A DNA stretch of 64,000 nt from Paenibacillus bouchesdurhonensis (GTDB taxonomy: Bacteria > Bacillota > Bacilli > Paenibacillales > Paenibacillaceae): positions 2,473,466 through 2,537,465 of the forward strand of contig NZ_LT732548.1 in assembly GCF_900155685.1 (NCBI RefSeq), given 5' to 3'. The notes under the pieces are model-generated. The model was not told where the DNA came from. It ran no database searches and saw nothing but the letters and a program-made list of their open reading frames with translations. Of the stretch, positions 44,350 to 53,167 are shown piece by piece. The translations under genes and the position numbers were made by a program. Positions within the stretch are counted from its first letter, which is position 1, and each line of letters opens with the position of its first letter.

Positions 44350-45792
44350 GTGAGCTTCTGGAGAACGCTTGTAGGTAAACTGTGGATTACGATCATCGGT
44401 CTCGTGGCCTTTGTGTTAATGAGCATGGGATTGTTTCTATTGCCGTATATCGATACAAATTTCACCGATCCTGTTGCGGTTAAGAAGCTGTTTGTCATCG
44501 TGGCCATTATCGGCTTCTCGCTAACGACGTTCTTTGCCTTGTTTCTCTTTACGAAGATTACGCAGCCGATGCAGCAGCTGATCGGCGCTGCGGATTCGAT
44601 TCGGAAGGGGAAATACGATACTCGGCTCTCCCTGCAAACGAGCGATGAAATCGGTGAACTAGCGAATACGTTTAATCATATGGCTGAGGAACTAGAGAAT
44701 ACCATCCGCAGCTTAAACCATGAGAAGGAACACCTGTCTAGCGTTTTAAGAAGCATGAATGATGCGGTCATTACATTGGATTGGGGGGGAGCCGTCATTC
44801 TGACCAACCCTCCAGGCGATCAGCTTATGCAATTGTGGGGCGATTTGCCGGATGAAGAGAATGATGCTCTCCAATTCAATATTCAAGGTGAACGGTCGAT
44901 TATTATTCCTAAACCTCTACTCCCGATGTTTCGGAAAGTACTCGACCAGGAAGGCGACCAGAGCGCCAATATCCACGTCAAGCAGAGTGTGTGGTCGGTG
45001 CATATGGCGCCGCTCTCCTCGGATGGCGAGGTTAGAGGAGCGGTAGCTGTCCTGCGGGATGTGACTGAAGAGGTTCGTTTGGAGAAAATGCGGCGGGATT
45101 TCGTTGCCAATGTATCGCATGAAATTCGGACTCCGCTGTCAATGATGCAAGGATATAGCGAGGCCTTGCTGGACGGAATGGCTGCCTCTCCGGAAGAGAG
45201 CCAGGAACTGGTACAGGTTATCCATGATGAATCGCTGCGCATGGGGCGCTTGGTGCGCGACTTGCTCGATCTGGCCCGGATGGAAGCGGGACATACCGAT
45301 ATTGCGATGCATCAGGTTGACGTGAAGGAGCTCATCGAGCGGGTTTACCGAAAATTCGCCGTACGGGCAAAAGAGCACAATGTTCATCTGGAATTAGAGA
45401 TGAGTACTGCTTCGATGGTTGCTGAGGCTGCGAATGAGGATCGGCTGGAGCAGGTGCTGACCAATTTGCTGGACAACGCCTTTCGGCATACGCCAGAAGG
45501 ACGGAGCGTATATATCGTTGCGGATACCCAGCAAGGCAAGCAGGGGCAGGAATTGCATATTTCAGTCCAAGATGAAGGCTCAGGCATTCCGACGGAGGAT
45601 TTGCCGTTTGTGTTTGAACGGTTTTACAAAGCAGATAAAGCGCGAGTTCGCGGTACAGCAGCTGGAACGGGTCTAGGCTTAGCCATCGTTAAAAATATTA
45701 TCGATGCGCATCACGGCACGATCCAGGTTCACAGCGGAGTAGGCAAAGGAACGAATTTCCGTATCGTTCTTCCTGTCGAAAAGATACAATAA
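44350..45792 (+). CDS. resE: Sensor histidine kinase ResE
   Basis: 480 aa, GTG immediately after the resD stop. Two N-terminal transmembrane helices enclose a very short external loop, followed by HAMP (FTKITQPMQQLIGAADSIRK), PAS-like (DAVITLDWGGAVILTNPPG), HisKA (FVANVSHEIRTPLSMMQGYS) and HATPase domains (NLLDNAFRHTPEG, DEGSGIPTEDLPFVFERFYK, GTGLGLAIVKNI). The short loop agrees with sensing through the membrane or PAS domain. Autophosphorylates and passes phosphate to ResD. Confidence 0.92.
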   Translation: MSFWRTLVGKLWITIIGLVAFVLMSMGLFLLPYIDTNFTDPVAVKKLFVIVAIIGFSLTTFFALFLFTKITQPMQQLIGAADSIRKGKYDTRLSLQTSDEIGELANTFNHMAEELENTIRSLNHEKEHLSSVLRSMNDAVITLDWGGAVILTNPPGDQLMQLWGDLPDEENDALQFNIQGERSIIIPKPLLPMFRKVLDQEGDQSANIHVKQSVWSVHMAPLSSDGEVRGAVAVLRDVTEEVRLEKMRRDFVANVSHEIRTPLSMMQGYSEALLDGMAASPEESQELVQVIHDESLRMGRLVRDLLDLARMEAGHTDIAMHQVDVKELIERVYRKFAVRAKEHNVHLELEMSTASMVAEAANEDRLEQVLTNLLDNAFRHTPEGRSVYIVADTQQGKQGQELHISVQDEGSGIPTEDLPFVFERFYKADKARVRGTAAGTGLGLAIVKNIIDAHHGTIQVHSGVGKGTNFRIVLPVEKIQ

Positions 45793-45799
45793 ACGTAAA

Positions 45800-45827
45800 A
45801 CATCCTTAATCGTAAGGATGTTTTTTG
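45800..45827 (+). terminator. Terminator of the res operon
   Basis: ACATCCTT and AAGGATGT form an 8-bp stem with a six-nt loop, followed by TTTTTTG. Confidence 0.9.
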
Positions 45828-45882
45828 TTGATTTCGGAAGATTAATCTTGTTCATCGTGGAACATCAACTCGTGAGACAAAC

Positions 45883-45933
45883 AAAAAAAGGCTGCTTCAG
45901 GGCGTAGTGATCACACGTACGCCTGAAGCAGCC
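45883..45933 (-). terminator. Terminator of serA
   Basis: On the minus strand GGCTGCTTCAGGCGTACGTG folds against its complement (stem of at least 13 bp, GGCTGCTTCAGG/CCTGAAGCAGCC) and runs into TTTTTTTGTTTG. It lies 22 nt after the serA stop. Confidence 0.92.
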
Positions 45934-45955
45934 CTACTTCTATGAATTCGTCTTA

Positions 45956-47545
45956 TTAACCAAATACGATTTGCTGGGCGCGGTTCAACTCCTGAACGCT
46001 TGTCAATTCATCAAGCACTTCCTTGGAAACCGTCTTATCTACGGTCAGCACCATAATTGCCTCGCCGCCAATAATTTTGCGTCCAACTTGCATCGAAGCA
46101 ATGTTTACGTCATTTTCGCCGAGCAATGTGCCTACGCTTCCGACAATGCCTGGCTTATCATTATGAGAGATAAAGATCAAGTTGCCTTCCGGTGCGATAT
46201 CTACCGGGAACTTGTCGATCCGTACGATCCGCGCGCCATACTCTTTCAGTAAAGTGCCTGCAATGCGGCGATCCTGGCCGTCTTGTGTTTTCAGCGTAAC
46301 GCTGATTCGGTTCGTAAAGCCTTTACTAGCCGAGGATTGAGATACAACCACATTAATGTCGCGTACTTTGGCCAGGTGCACCGAGTTGACAATGTTCACG
46401 TCATTGCCGAAATGGCGCGATAACACACCTTTGATAATGTAGCGCGTTAGCGGCTGAGTATCTACCTCTGCCAAATCGCCGGCGTATTCGACATGGATTT
46501 CATGCACAGCCTGGTTGTTCAATTGGGCAGCAAATGCGCCGATTTTCTCGCCAAGCTCGAAGAACGGCTGCAGCTTGTTCATAACGCTGGCTGCGACCGG
46601 CGGCATGTTAACCGCGTTCTTGAACGGCTCATTGCGCAGAATGTGCAGAACTTGCTCCGATACGTCGATTGCTACGTTTTCTTGAGCCTCTACGGTCGAA
46701 GCGCCCAAGTGCGGAGTAACGATAATTTTTGGATTGTGAAGGAACGGATGATCCGCTGCCGGTGGCTCCTGCTCGAATACGTCGAAGGCTGCTCCAGCGA
46801 CGATCTCTTGATCGATAGCCTCGATTAAAGCTTGTTCATCGACAACACCGCCGCGAGCGCAGTTAATGATTCGCATTCCTTTCTTCATTATTTCGAATTG
46901 AGGGCGGGAGATCATATGCTTCGTCTCAGGAGTAAGCGGCGTATGAATTGAGATGAAGTCCGCGTTCCGCACGATATCATCAACGCTGGAAAGCTTTACG
47001 CCTAACTTCTCAGCACGATCCTCCGTCATGAACGGGTCATAGCCCAGAATGTCCATTCCGAATGCTTTTGCACGTTTTGCGACTTCACTGCCGATCCGAC
47101 CCATACCGAGAACGCCCAGCTTCTTGTTGCGAAGCTCAACGCCGAGGAATTTGCGATCCCAAATCCCTTGAATCGTCTTGCTGTAAGCTTGTGGAATGTG
47201 ACGAGCCAAAGCCATCATCATCGCAAAAGCATGCTCGCAAGTCGTAATCGTGTTGCCATCGGGAGCGTTGATGACGATAATACCGCGTTTGGTCGCTGCG
47301 TCCAGGTTGATGTTGTCAACACCGACGCCAGCGCGGCCGATGACCTTCAGATTAGTCGCGGCTTCCATGATTTTTTCAGTAACTTTCGTTTGGCTGCGAA
47401 CAAGCAGAGCGTCGTAGTCGGGAATGATTTGGATGAGCTCATCCTCCGATAGTCCCGTCTTTTTCTCTACTACAACATCGCTTGCGTCCATCAACTGTTG
47501 AATACCTAGGTCGCTGATTGGGTCTGATACTAGTACTTTGTACAT
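45956..47545 (-). CDS. serA: D-3-phosphoglycerate dehydrogenase SerA
   Basis: 529 aa from the ATG at 47545 (MYKVLVSDPISDLG) behind TTAGGAGGAAAAG. The frame can be read further upstream to 47731, but only through two copies of a repeat. SerA starts serine synthesis by oxidising 3-phosphoglycerate. Features: LGVLGMGRIGSEVAKRAKAF (NAD site), the RGGVVDEQALIEAI and VTPHLGASTVEAQENVA catalytic region, then an ASB-type intervening domain and a C-terminal ACT domain (NLIFISHNDKPGIVGSVGTL) for serine feedback. A serine-type T-box leader precedes it. Confidence 0.95.
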   Translation of the reverse strand: MYKVLVSDPISDLGIQQLMDASDVVVEKKTGLSEDELIQIIPDYDALLVRSQTKVTEKIMEAATNLKVIGRAGVGVDNINLDAATKRGIIVINAPDGNTITTCEHAFAMMMALARHIPQAYSKTIQGIWDRKFLGVELRNKKLGVLGMGRIGSEVAKRAKAFGMDILGYDPFMTEDRAEKLGVKLSSVDDIVRNADFISIHTPLTPETKHMISRPQFEIMKKGMRIINCARGGVVDEQALIEAIDQEIVAGAAFDVFEQEPPAADHPFLHNPKIIVTPHLGASTVEAQENVAIDVSEQVLHILRNEPFKNAVNMPPVAASVMNKLQPFFELGEKIGAFAAQLNNQAVHEIHVEYAGDLAEVDTQPLTRYIIKGVLSRHFGNDVNIVNSVHLAKVRDINVVVSQSSASKGFTNRISVTLKTQDGQDRRIAGTLLKEYGARIVRIDKFPVDIAPEGNLIFISHNDKPGIVGSVGTLLGENDVNIASMQVGRKIIGGEAIMVLTVDKTVSKEVLDELTSVQELNRAQQIVFG

Positions 47546-47563
47546 GATTTCTTTTCCTCCTAA

Positions 47564-47702
47564 AAGTTTTGTATATAGCATTGCTTCTTCAGAAAAGTCT
47601 TCGATACAAAACTCTCTTCGGAAGCATTCGCTTAAGTTTTGTATATAGCATTGCTTCTTCAGAAAGTCATCGATACAAAACTCTCTTCGGAAGCATTCGC
47701 TT
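47564..47702. repeat. Two tandem ~70-bp direct repeats, each with an internal inverted repeat
   Basis: Two head-to-tail copies (47564-47633 and 47634-47702) differ at only a few positions. Each begins AAGTTTTGTATATAGCATTG and ends CTCTTCGGAAGCATTCGCTT on the plus strand. Within a copy AGTTTTGTAT can pair with ATACAAAACT, and GCTTCTTCAGAA with TTCGGAAGC, so each could fold as an imperfect hairpin. They lie between the T-box terminator and serA. Confidence 0.85.
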
Positions 47703-47802
47703 ACTAATACTATGACTCGATACCGTTCCAATGCGTTAGAGAGGCGAAGCGCAGGCGTTCGAAGGGACGAAGATTCGCCTACAAAAGAGCTCGCAAAAGC
47801 AT

Positions 47803-48070
47803 AAAAAAACTCTCAATCCGCACACTACTTCCGTAGTAAGGGACGAGAGTTGTTCGTGGTACCACCCTAATTCGCTGCTTCTTCGCAGATACAGCCTCAG
47901 TTGTCACAAGGACATGTTGATAACGGAGTTCCTCCGACTGCGCCTACTATTCTCGTTCAGCACAGTTACTCAGGATCGCTGGAGTTCTCATTCCGCTACC
48001 GGTTTGCAGCACCACCGGCTCTCTGTAAGCTTCGCGACAACTCGTTTCCTTCATCGTGTTTTACAAATGC
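47803..48070 (-). promoter_or_regulatory. T-box riboswitch upstream of serA
   Basis: On the minus strand the T-box sequence AGGGTGGTACCACG occurs at 47868-47855, followed by a terminator whose ACTCTC/GAGAGT ends run into TTTTTTT. Stem I contains AGAGAGCCGGTGGTGCTGC, AACCGGT and AGCGGAATGAGAACTCCAGC, where UCC is the likely serine specifier. Uncharged tRNA-Ser should favour read-through into serA. Confidence 0.9.
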
Positions 48071-48080
48071 AATTTTTCAT

Positions 48081-48110
48081 AATGTATCATGACCTGAACT
48101 AAAGTGTCAA
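48081..48110 (-). promoter_or_regulatory. Promoter of the serA leader
   Basis: TTGACA (48110-48105) and TACATT (48086-48081), 18-nt spacer, just upstream of the T-box stem I. Confidence 0.6.
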
Positions 48111-48215
48111 TACCCGTAAATCAAGGGGACGGAGGAACCTTGAATAAGCTTGGTATTTTGGTTATGATTTTAGTGTTGTTGAAATACCTCGCCCCCCATG
48201 AAAACAGGCAGCAGC

Positions 48216-49124
48216 CTATTGCTCGGAGAAGAATGGGAGCTCAGGAATGAACTCGGTTGCATAGTATGTAGATTTCCATCTTAAGAATTCTTTTCCTTGC
48301 ACCGCTTCCGTATCCATAAGAACTTTGACGATCGATGTTATGGAATTAAGCTTCATGGAGCTCGCTTTGCCGCTATCGATCATCTGGTCAATTTTAGCCG
48401 TCATATCCTGCGGAAGGTAAGATACATAAAGATTGCTGTTAGCCATCATATCGCTGACAATTTTGTTCTTTACCGCCAGCGGAAAGTTTGTCCATTCCTT
48501 GACAGTTGTGCTGTCTTGGAAAGAAAAGTCGGCAGGGATGGACTGATTGCTCTTAGCGGCCCATTTCATCATCGATGTATAGTATTTTTGCTGGGCTTTC
48601 AGTCCGTAGTTTTCAGCGCTTTTTGTAAATTCTTCGTTGGCTAGCGATTTAGCAAGCTCAGTTCCGTTTTTACTGCCGATTTCGATTCGGCCGGCGCTTT
48701 CATCAAAGAGCTTCAGACTTTTCAAAACATCAGTTTGTGCATCTTTTAACAAGGGTGAAGACACGGTAATCGACTGCGATTGAATTTGGTCATACTGTTT
48801 ACGGGCAGCTTCACGGATCTCTTTCATAATACCGATTGATTTTAACCGGGAGTCACTGCGGCTCAGTTGATCGACAAGATTGAAATATTCATCCTTGAAC
48901 TGCTGGTAAGGTTGGAACACAACATAGTAATAGGCGACCAGATCCTGCTGCTCATAGGAAGCCGTTGTTTCAAACCCGGTATGATTCGACAGGTGGGCAT
49001 ACTTGGCCTCGGTCTGAGTAATTCCCATCTTAAAGCCCAGGAAGAAAGTGCCGAAGGCAGCGACCAATGTGAATAGAAACCCGAGCATAAATAAAATTTC
49101 GAAGCGATAAGATTTTTTTTGCAT
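48216..49124 (-). CDS. Membrane-anchored protein of unknown function
   Basis: 302 aa, ATG behind GAAAGAGGAG. One N-terminal transmembrane helix (ILFMLGFLFTLVAAFGTFFL) is followed by a long extracytoplasmic helical domain (FQPYQQFKDEYFNLVDQLSR, SIGIMKEIREAARKQYDQIQ, YGLKAQQKYYTSMMKWAAKS). No catalytic motif or known family is recognised. It is transcribed toward serA but separated from it by the T-box leader and its own promoter, and diverges from the CPBP protease gene. Could sense or stabilise an envelope component; this is only a guess. Confidence 0.7.
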   Translation of the reverse strand: MQKKSYRFEILFMLGFLFTLVAAFGTFFLGFKMGITQTEAKYAHLSNHTGFETTASYEQQDLVAYYYVVFQPYQQFKDEYFNLVDQLSRSDSRLKSIGIMKEIREAARKQYDQIQSQSITVSSPLLKDAQTDVLKSLKLFDESAGRIEIGSKNGTELAKSLANEEFTKSAENYGLKAQQKYYTSMMKWAAKSNQSIPADFSFQDSTTVKEWTNFPLAVKNKIVSDMMANSNLYVSYLPQDMTAKIDQMIDSGKASSMKLNSITSIVKVLMDTEAVQGKEFLRWKSTYYATEFIPELPFFSEQ

Positions 49125-49231
49125 TGTTAGAAACGCTCCTCTTTCAAGTATTTTTTGAGTCCGAGAGCACTAAGAAAACTTAAAATGCCTGGTAGTGTAT
49201 TTGTATTTAGAACTATAATAAAGGACAGGGT

Positions 49232-49837
49232 TTGACGAATACTATGAGAAAAAATAAGTTTGGCAAAATAAAAATTCAAAGAGTCGATCCCGGTCAACTT
49301 AATGAGCGCTTATTATTGATTAATTTATACATTACTCAAGGACTTACTTTATTTATCGGTATCATCGTCCTATTTTTTCAGAAGCGAAACCCAATCTCGG
49401 TACTCCGATTTCCGGAAAACTATGAATTTCTATTGTGGGGCTTCGGGCTGACCGCGGTGATGTTCGGTTTTGATTTCATTTTGTCCCGGTTCGTGAAGGA
49501 GGAGAGCCTTGATGACGGTGGGATCAACGAGATGCTTTTCCGTAATCGTCCGATTTGGCATATTGCCCTCATTTGTGTCATCGTGTCCATTTGTGAAGAA
49601 TTATTGTTCCGCGGAGCGATCCAGCATGGAATTGGACCGTATTGGACGAGTATTATTTTTGCGCTGATCCATATTCGTTATCTCAGGCACTGGATACCGA
49701 CTGGATGGGTATTTCTAAGCAGCTATGCGCTGGGATATATTTATATACAGGCGGGTACGTTATGGGCACCGATCGTATGCCACTTCCTGATCGATTTCAT
49801 ATCGGGACTCGTCATTAAATATCGGAGGGGAAAATGA
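49232..49837 (+). CDS. CPBP-family intramembrane metalloprotease
   Basis: 201 aa, TTG behind AAAGGACAGG (an ATG at 49244 is an alternative). Several transmembrane helices and the CPBP (Abi/CAAX protease) motifs: EELLFRG for the glutamate pair and arginine, FALIHIRYLRHW for the first histidine, HFLIDFISG for the second. Such proteases cleave within membranes and include bacteriocin-immunity and prenyl-protein processing members; the substrate here is unknown. Its stop overlaps the start of the next gene. Confidence 0.85.
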   Translation: MTNTMRKNKFGKIKIQRVDPGQLNERLLLINLYITQGLTLFIGIIVLFFQKRNPISVLRFPENYEFLLWGFGLTAVMFGFDFILSRFVKEESLDDGGINEMLFRNRPIWHIALICVIVSICEELLFRGAIQHGIGPYWTSIIFALIHIRYLRHWIPTGWVFLSSYALGYIYIQAGTLWAPIVCHFLIDFISGLVIKYRRGK

Positions 49838-50298
49838 GTGAACGCTTGAGCAGGATGGAGCGGTATGGTCAGCGCCGCAGTCCGAAAGACAAACAACATC
49901 GATCCGGGAACGCTACCCGGAAGCAGCCAGAGCACCAAATTTCGAGCGAAGCTAAATCTAGAGTCCAGTCGTTGAAAGGCAAGAAATTAACACGCAAACA
50001 ACAAAATCGGGAGACGGGCTTTTACACCGACCGAAGTACGAATGCTGCGGCAGATGCCGCCCTAATGGAACAGCAAAGTTACGAAGTAATTCCGGTCAGC
50101 CGGCAGGTTCTTGAGGAAGCGGCGCCGACGCTAACAGCGGAGGAACTGCCATCCAGGCGGGAGGTATATCCATCCCAACGAGTGAAGCTGACGAGATATT
50201 TTTTTAATACATTGCTGTTTATCTTTATCGCTGTAATGGTGGTGTTGTTCTGGTGGGGGATTAGCGAGTCTCCATGGGGCCAGAACCATAGCATGTAA
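49834..50298 (+). CDS. Basic protein with C-terminal membrane helix
   Basis: 154 aa, ATG overlapping the upstream stop (ATGA), with GGAGGGG before it. The first ~120 residues are charged and probably disordered (RLSRMERYGQRRSPKDKQHR, KKLTRKQQNRETGFYTDRS). A single helix near the end (FFNTLLFIFIAVMVVLFWWG) anchors it, leaving a short tail outside. Coupled to the CPBP protease, so it might be a partner or substrate. Family not recognised. Confidence 0.7.
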   Translation: MSERLSRMERYGQRRSPKDKQHRSGNATRKQPEHQISSEAKSRVQSLKGKKLTRKQQNRETGFYTDRSTNAAADAALMEQQSYEVIPVSRQVLEEAAPTLTAEELPSRREVYPSQRVKLTRYFFNTLLFIFIAVMVVLFWWGISESPWGQNHSM

Positions 50299-50308
50299 CA
50301 GAGCAGTC

Positions 50309-50338
50309 TTGTCAAACGGCCACCTATTGTCATATACT
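50309..50338 (+). promoter_or_regulatory. Promoter of the serS leader
   Basis: TTGTCA, 18-nt spacer, TATACT, a few nt before the T-box stem I. Confidence 0.6.
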
Positions 50339-50344
50339 ATGATG

Positions 50345-50570
50345 AATAATTTCAAATCCGGAACATGCCGATGAAGAGAATCCAACTCGGAGGCGTTCTC
50401 GCCAAGGGAGCTTGTAATTTCTGCAAATGCTGCACAAGCCCTCTAAGTTAACCGGCACCGCCCGTTACCGCGGACCAAAGAGATTGGACGGCTGCTGCCG
50501 TCCAATAAATTGGGTGGCACCGCGAGCAGAGCGCTCCTCGTCCCAAAGGATGAGGGCGCTCTTTGTGTTT
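50345..50570 (+). promoter_or_regulatory. T-box riboswitch upstream of serS
   Basis: The T-box sequence TGGGTGGCACCGCG is at 50511-50524. The terminator GAGCGCTCCTC-TCC/GGA-GAGGGCGCTC with TTTGTGTTT follows (50529-50570). Stem I contains AAGAGAATCCAACTCGGAGG, with UCC as the likely serine specifier. Controls seryl-tRNA synthetase by tRNA-Ser charging. Confidence 0.92.
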
Positions 50571-50619
50571 GTCGGACATTTAACTAAATAGCCCATTAGG
50601 GGAAAGGAACGGTGCCGGT

Positions 50620-51900
50620 ATGCTGGATGTGAAATGGATTCGAGCTCACGCAGAAGAGGTTCAGAGAGCGGCGGATCATAAACGGATTAATTTTTCGGTC
50701 AGAGAGCTCTTGGAGTGGGATGATCGGAGAAAAAGGCATCTGCTGGAATGTGAGGAGCTTCGCAGGCAGCGGAATGAAGGAGCAGAACAAGCGCAAGGAA
50801 TGCTTGCTGCCGATAGAGAGGCTGAAGCTGCTGAGCTTAGGGCAGCATTAAAGGGTGTCAACAGGGCGTTGAAGGAATCGGCCAAACGTTTGGAGGAGGC
50901 GGTTCAAACGGTGGATAGATTGACTCTGCTCGCCCCGAATGTCGTTTCTGAGGACACACCTATTGGAAGCTCGGAGGAAGATAATGTTGAGATTAGGCGC
51001 GTGGGACATATTCCCGAGTGGAGCTTTGTGCCAAGAGATCATGTGGAATTGGGAAGGCTGCATGATATGCTGGACATTCCTAGGGGAGTGAAGGCAGGCG
51101 GAAGCCGCACCTATTATCTCAAGGGAACGGGGGCATTGCTGCATCGAGCCGTACAGCAGCTTGCATTTGATTTGTTAATAGAGCGTGGTTTTGTTCCGAT
51201 GGAGGTTCCCTTGCTCCTTAAGGAGCAGCCTTTCGTTCATAGCGGATATTTTCCTGCGGGTCAGGATCAATCTTTTTATGTTGAGGATGAGCGGAAGTGG
51301 CTCGCAGGGACATCGGAGGTTCCACTCCTTTCTTATTATGAAGGTGAGTTATTGGATCTAAGCGAGCCATTGAAGCTAGTCTCCGCATCGAATTGCTTTC
51401 GCAGCGAGGTAGGCTCTGCTGGCCGGGACGTGAAAGGCTTATATCGTGTGCATCAATTTGCTAAGGTGGAGATGGTTGTGCTGTGTCAGCCCGATCCCGA
51501 TTTGTCGGAGAAAATGTTGCAGGAGATCACGAGCCATGCAGAGGAATTGCTTGCTCTTCTTGAGCTTCCTTACCGTGTAATGTCGGTCTGTACTGGAGAT
51601 ATGTCTGGGAGGACATACAAACAGTATGATATTGAAACCTGGATGCCGAGCACGGGCAGCTATGGGGAGACCCATTCGTCTTCCAATTTGCACAGCTTCC
51701 AATCGCGCCGGGCAAATATACGATGTATCGGTGATGGAGGTGCTGCTCTGCACTGTCATACATTGAACAATACGGCGGTTGCCTCGCCGCGAATTCTTAT
51801 CCCTCTTCTTGAAAATCATCAAGACGAGGACGGATCGATCTATATTCCTAAAGCACTCCGCAAGTATGTAGCGGGCAGGGAGCGGTTCGACATTCTATAG
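50620..51900 (+). CDS. serS: Seryl-tRNA synthetase
   Basis: 426 aa, ATG. Attaches serine to tRNA-Ser. An N-terminal helical arm (LLEWDDRRKRHLLECEELRR to ALKESAKRLEEAVQTVDRLT) is followed by the class II core: motif 2 FRSEVGSAGRDVKGLYRVHQ, the WLAGTSEVPLLSYYEG substrate loop and motif 3 near TLNNTAVASPRILIPLLENH, ending IPKALRKYVAGRERFDIL. In many Bacillales serS lies near the replication origin; here it stands alone among unrelated genes, so it may be a second copy. All core motifs look intact. Confidence 0.93.
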   Translation: MLDVKWIRAHAEEVQRAADHKRINFSVRELLEWDDRRKRHLLECEELRRQRNEGAEQAQGMLAADREAEAAELRAALKGVNRALKESAKRLEEAVQTVDRLTLLAPNVVSEDTPIGSSEEDNVEIRRVGHIPEWSFVPRDHVELGRLHDMLDIPRGVKAGGSRTYYLKGTGALLHRAVQQLAFDLLIERGFVPMEVPLLLKEQPFVHSGYFPAGQDQSFYVEDERKWLAGTSEVPLLSYYEGELLDLSEPLKLVSASNCFRSEVGSAGRDVKGLYRVHQFAKVEMVVLCQPDPDLSEKMLQEITSHAEELLALLELPYRVMSVCTGDMSGRTYKQYDIETWMPSTGSYGETHSSSNLHSFQSRRANIRCIGDGGAALHCHTLNNTAVASPRILIPLLENHQDEDGSIYIPKALRKYVAGRERFDIL

Positions 51901-51951
51901 ATGGGTACTCTACGATTAGACATCCATCGAATATAGGGGAGCGGTGCAGCC

Positions 51952-52059
51952 ATGAATCAAGCAAAATTGGAGCATGACATTATCAAAGCGATTGAGAACA
52001 ATAAGTTTGGCTCACTGGGAACCGCTCAAGGCTCCGAGCCGATGGGATGGAAAGCGTAA
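51952..52059 (+). pseudogene. Truncated pyridoxamine-phosphate-oxidase-like (YdaG-type) gene
   Basis: A 35-residue frame with its own GGGGAGCGG site: MNQAKLEHDIIKAIENNKFG followed by SLGTAQGSEPMGWKA and a stop. The start matches the N-terminus of general-stress flavin-binding proteins (helix, then a 'VGSLAT...GKPH' strand), but everything after the first strand is gone and a terminator follows directly. Probably a decayed remnant. Confidence 0.6.
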
Positions 52060-52078
52060 AACGCATTATCATGAATCA

Positions 52079-52117
52079 GGGGCATTCCGCGCTTGCATGA
52101 CGTGGAATGCCCCTTTT
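52079..52117 (+). terminator. Terminator after the truncated gene
   Basis: GGGGCATTCC and GGAATGCCCC pair perfectly (10 bp), followed by TTTTCTC. It may be the original terminator of the deleted gene. Confidence 0.85.
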
Positions 52118-52147
52118 CTCCGTTCAAGTATGATGTTGATTAATGCG

Positions 52148-53059
52148 TTAAGAGTCGGGCGAATCCTGGGGCTGAACGGATATTGTACGCGGGTCAACGA
52201 ATCCATAGCCTTCCGCTTTGATTCTCGTGAGCAGCTCATCTAGAGCTTCTGCTGTCCAAGGCAGTTCATGCATAAGGATATTGCTGCCGGGATGAAGCTG
52301 CTCCATAACATTGTTAATAATGCCTTCCGGCTTATTTTTGAACTTCGCGTCCCAATCGAGTGAGCCGTTGGACCAGGTCATGTAAATCATTTCGTTTTCT
52401 TCAACGATGCCGTGGAGCGCGTCATTGCCGGAACCGAAGGGAGGACGGAAAAATCGGGGGCTCTCGCCAATCGTTTCAGAAACAATTTGCTGCACGTCCT
52501 CGACCTGCTTGCGGGCGCTGTCTGCGGCCTCCTTCTTCAAATCGATATGATCCCAGCTATGATTGCCGATAATTTGACCGCGCTTATGAATGAGCTTGAG
52601 CAAATCCGGATTGCTCTTGACCCGGTACCCGTTAACGAAAAATATTGCCTTGGCCTCGTGTTTATCTAGGGTATCGAGCATCACCTCCAGCATTTCCTGT
52701 TCTTTAGGCCCATCATCGAATGTCAGCAAGACGACCTTCTTTTCGATTCCTTCCTCATTGGGAGCTACGCGGTATGCTTTGTTAATGTGATACTTAAATT
52801 CTGGAATTTCTAGAGCATCAGGGGTGGTAGCTAGTTGTTCCATATCTTCTTCTGAGGCTTGGCCATTTTCGCTATTCAGCGCGTTGTCATTGCTTTCAAC
52901 CGCCACATCTTCCTGATTCGTTGCAGCAGGTGAGTTTGCCCCGGAGGACAGATTTTGGGTGGAGTTGGAACCGTTTTTCTTAGCGGATGAATGATCCGAA
53001 CCGCATGAGCTAAGAATAAGGCAGCAAGCCGCGATGAGGAGAATCTTCTTGTTGAGCAA
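52148..53059 (-). CDS. Polysaccharide deacetylase lipoprotein
   Basis: 303 aa, TTG start (MLNKKILLIAACCLILSSC) giving a lipoprotein signal with cysteine at 19; the ribosome site is weak, so the start is less sure. A Ser/Asn-rich linker is followed by a NodB domain with TFDDGP, NHSWDHID (metal histidines), RPPFG and LMHELPW. It should remove acetyl groups from cell-wall or exopolysaccharide sugars outside the membrane. Stands alone on the minus strand. Confidence 0.88.
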   Translation of the reverse strand: MLNKKILLIAACCLILSSCGSDHSSAKKNGSNSTQNLSSGANSPAATNQEDVAVESNDNALNSENGQASEEDMEQLATTPDALEIPEFKYHINKAYRVAPNEEGIEKKVVLLTFDDGPKEQEMLEVMLDTLDKHEAKAIFFVNGYRVKSNPDLLKLIHKRGQIIGNHSWDHIDLKKEAADSARKQVEDVQQIVSETIGESPRFFRPPFGSGNDALHGIVEENEMIYMTWSNGSLDWDAKFKNKPEGIINNVMEQLHPGSNILMHELPWTAEALDELLTRIKAEGYGFVDPRTISVQPQDSPDS

Positions 53060-53167
53060 ATGAATTCATCTCGCTTTCCGTGTTTCTTCCTGTATTTAAT
53101 GCGCATGAGTTTGAACTATTACGTGAACACTACAAATGATTTTAACACAATCAAGGAGGTTTTTTGG

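Noticed and set aside
47546..47731. N-terminal extension of SerA by 62 residues
   Set aside because: The extension is translated repeat sequence, and a strong ribosome site precedes the ATG at 47545.
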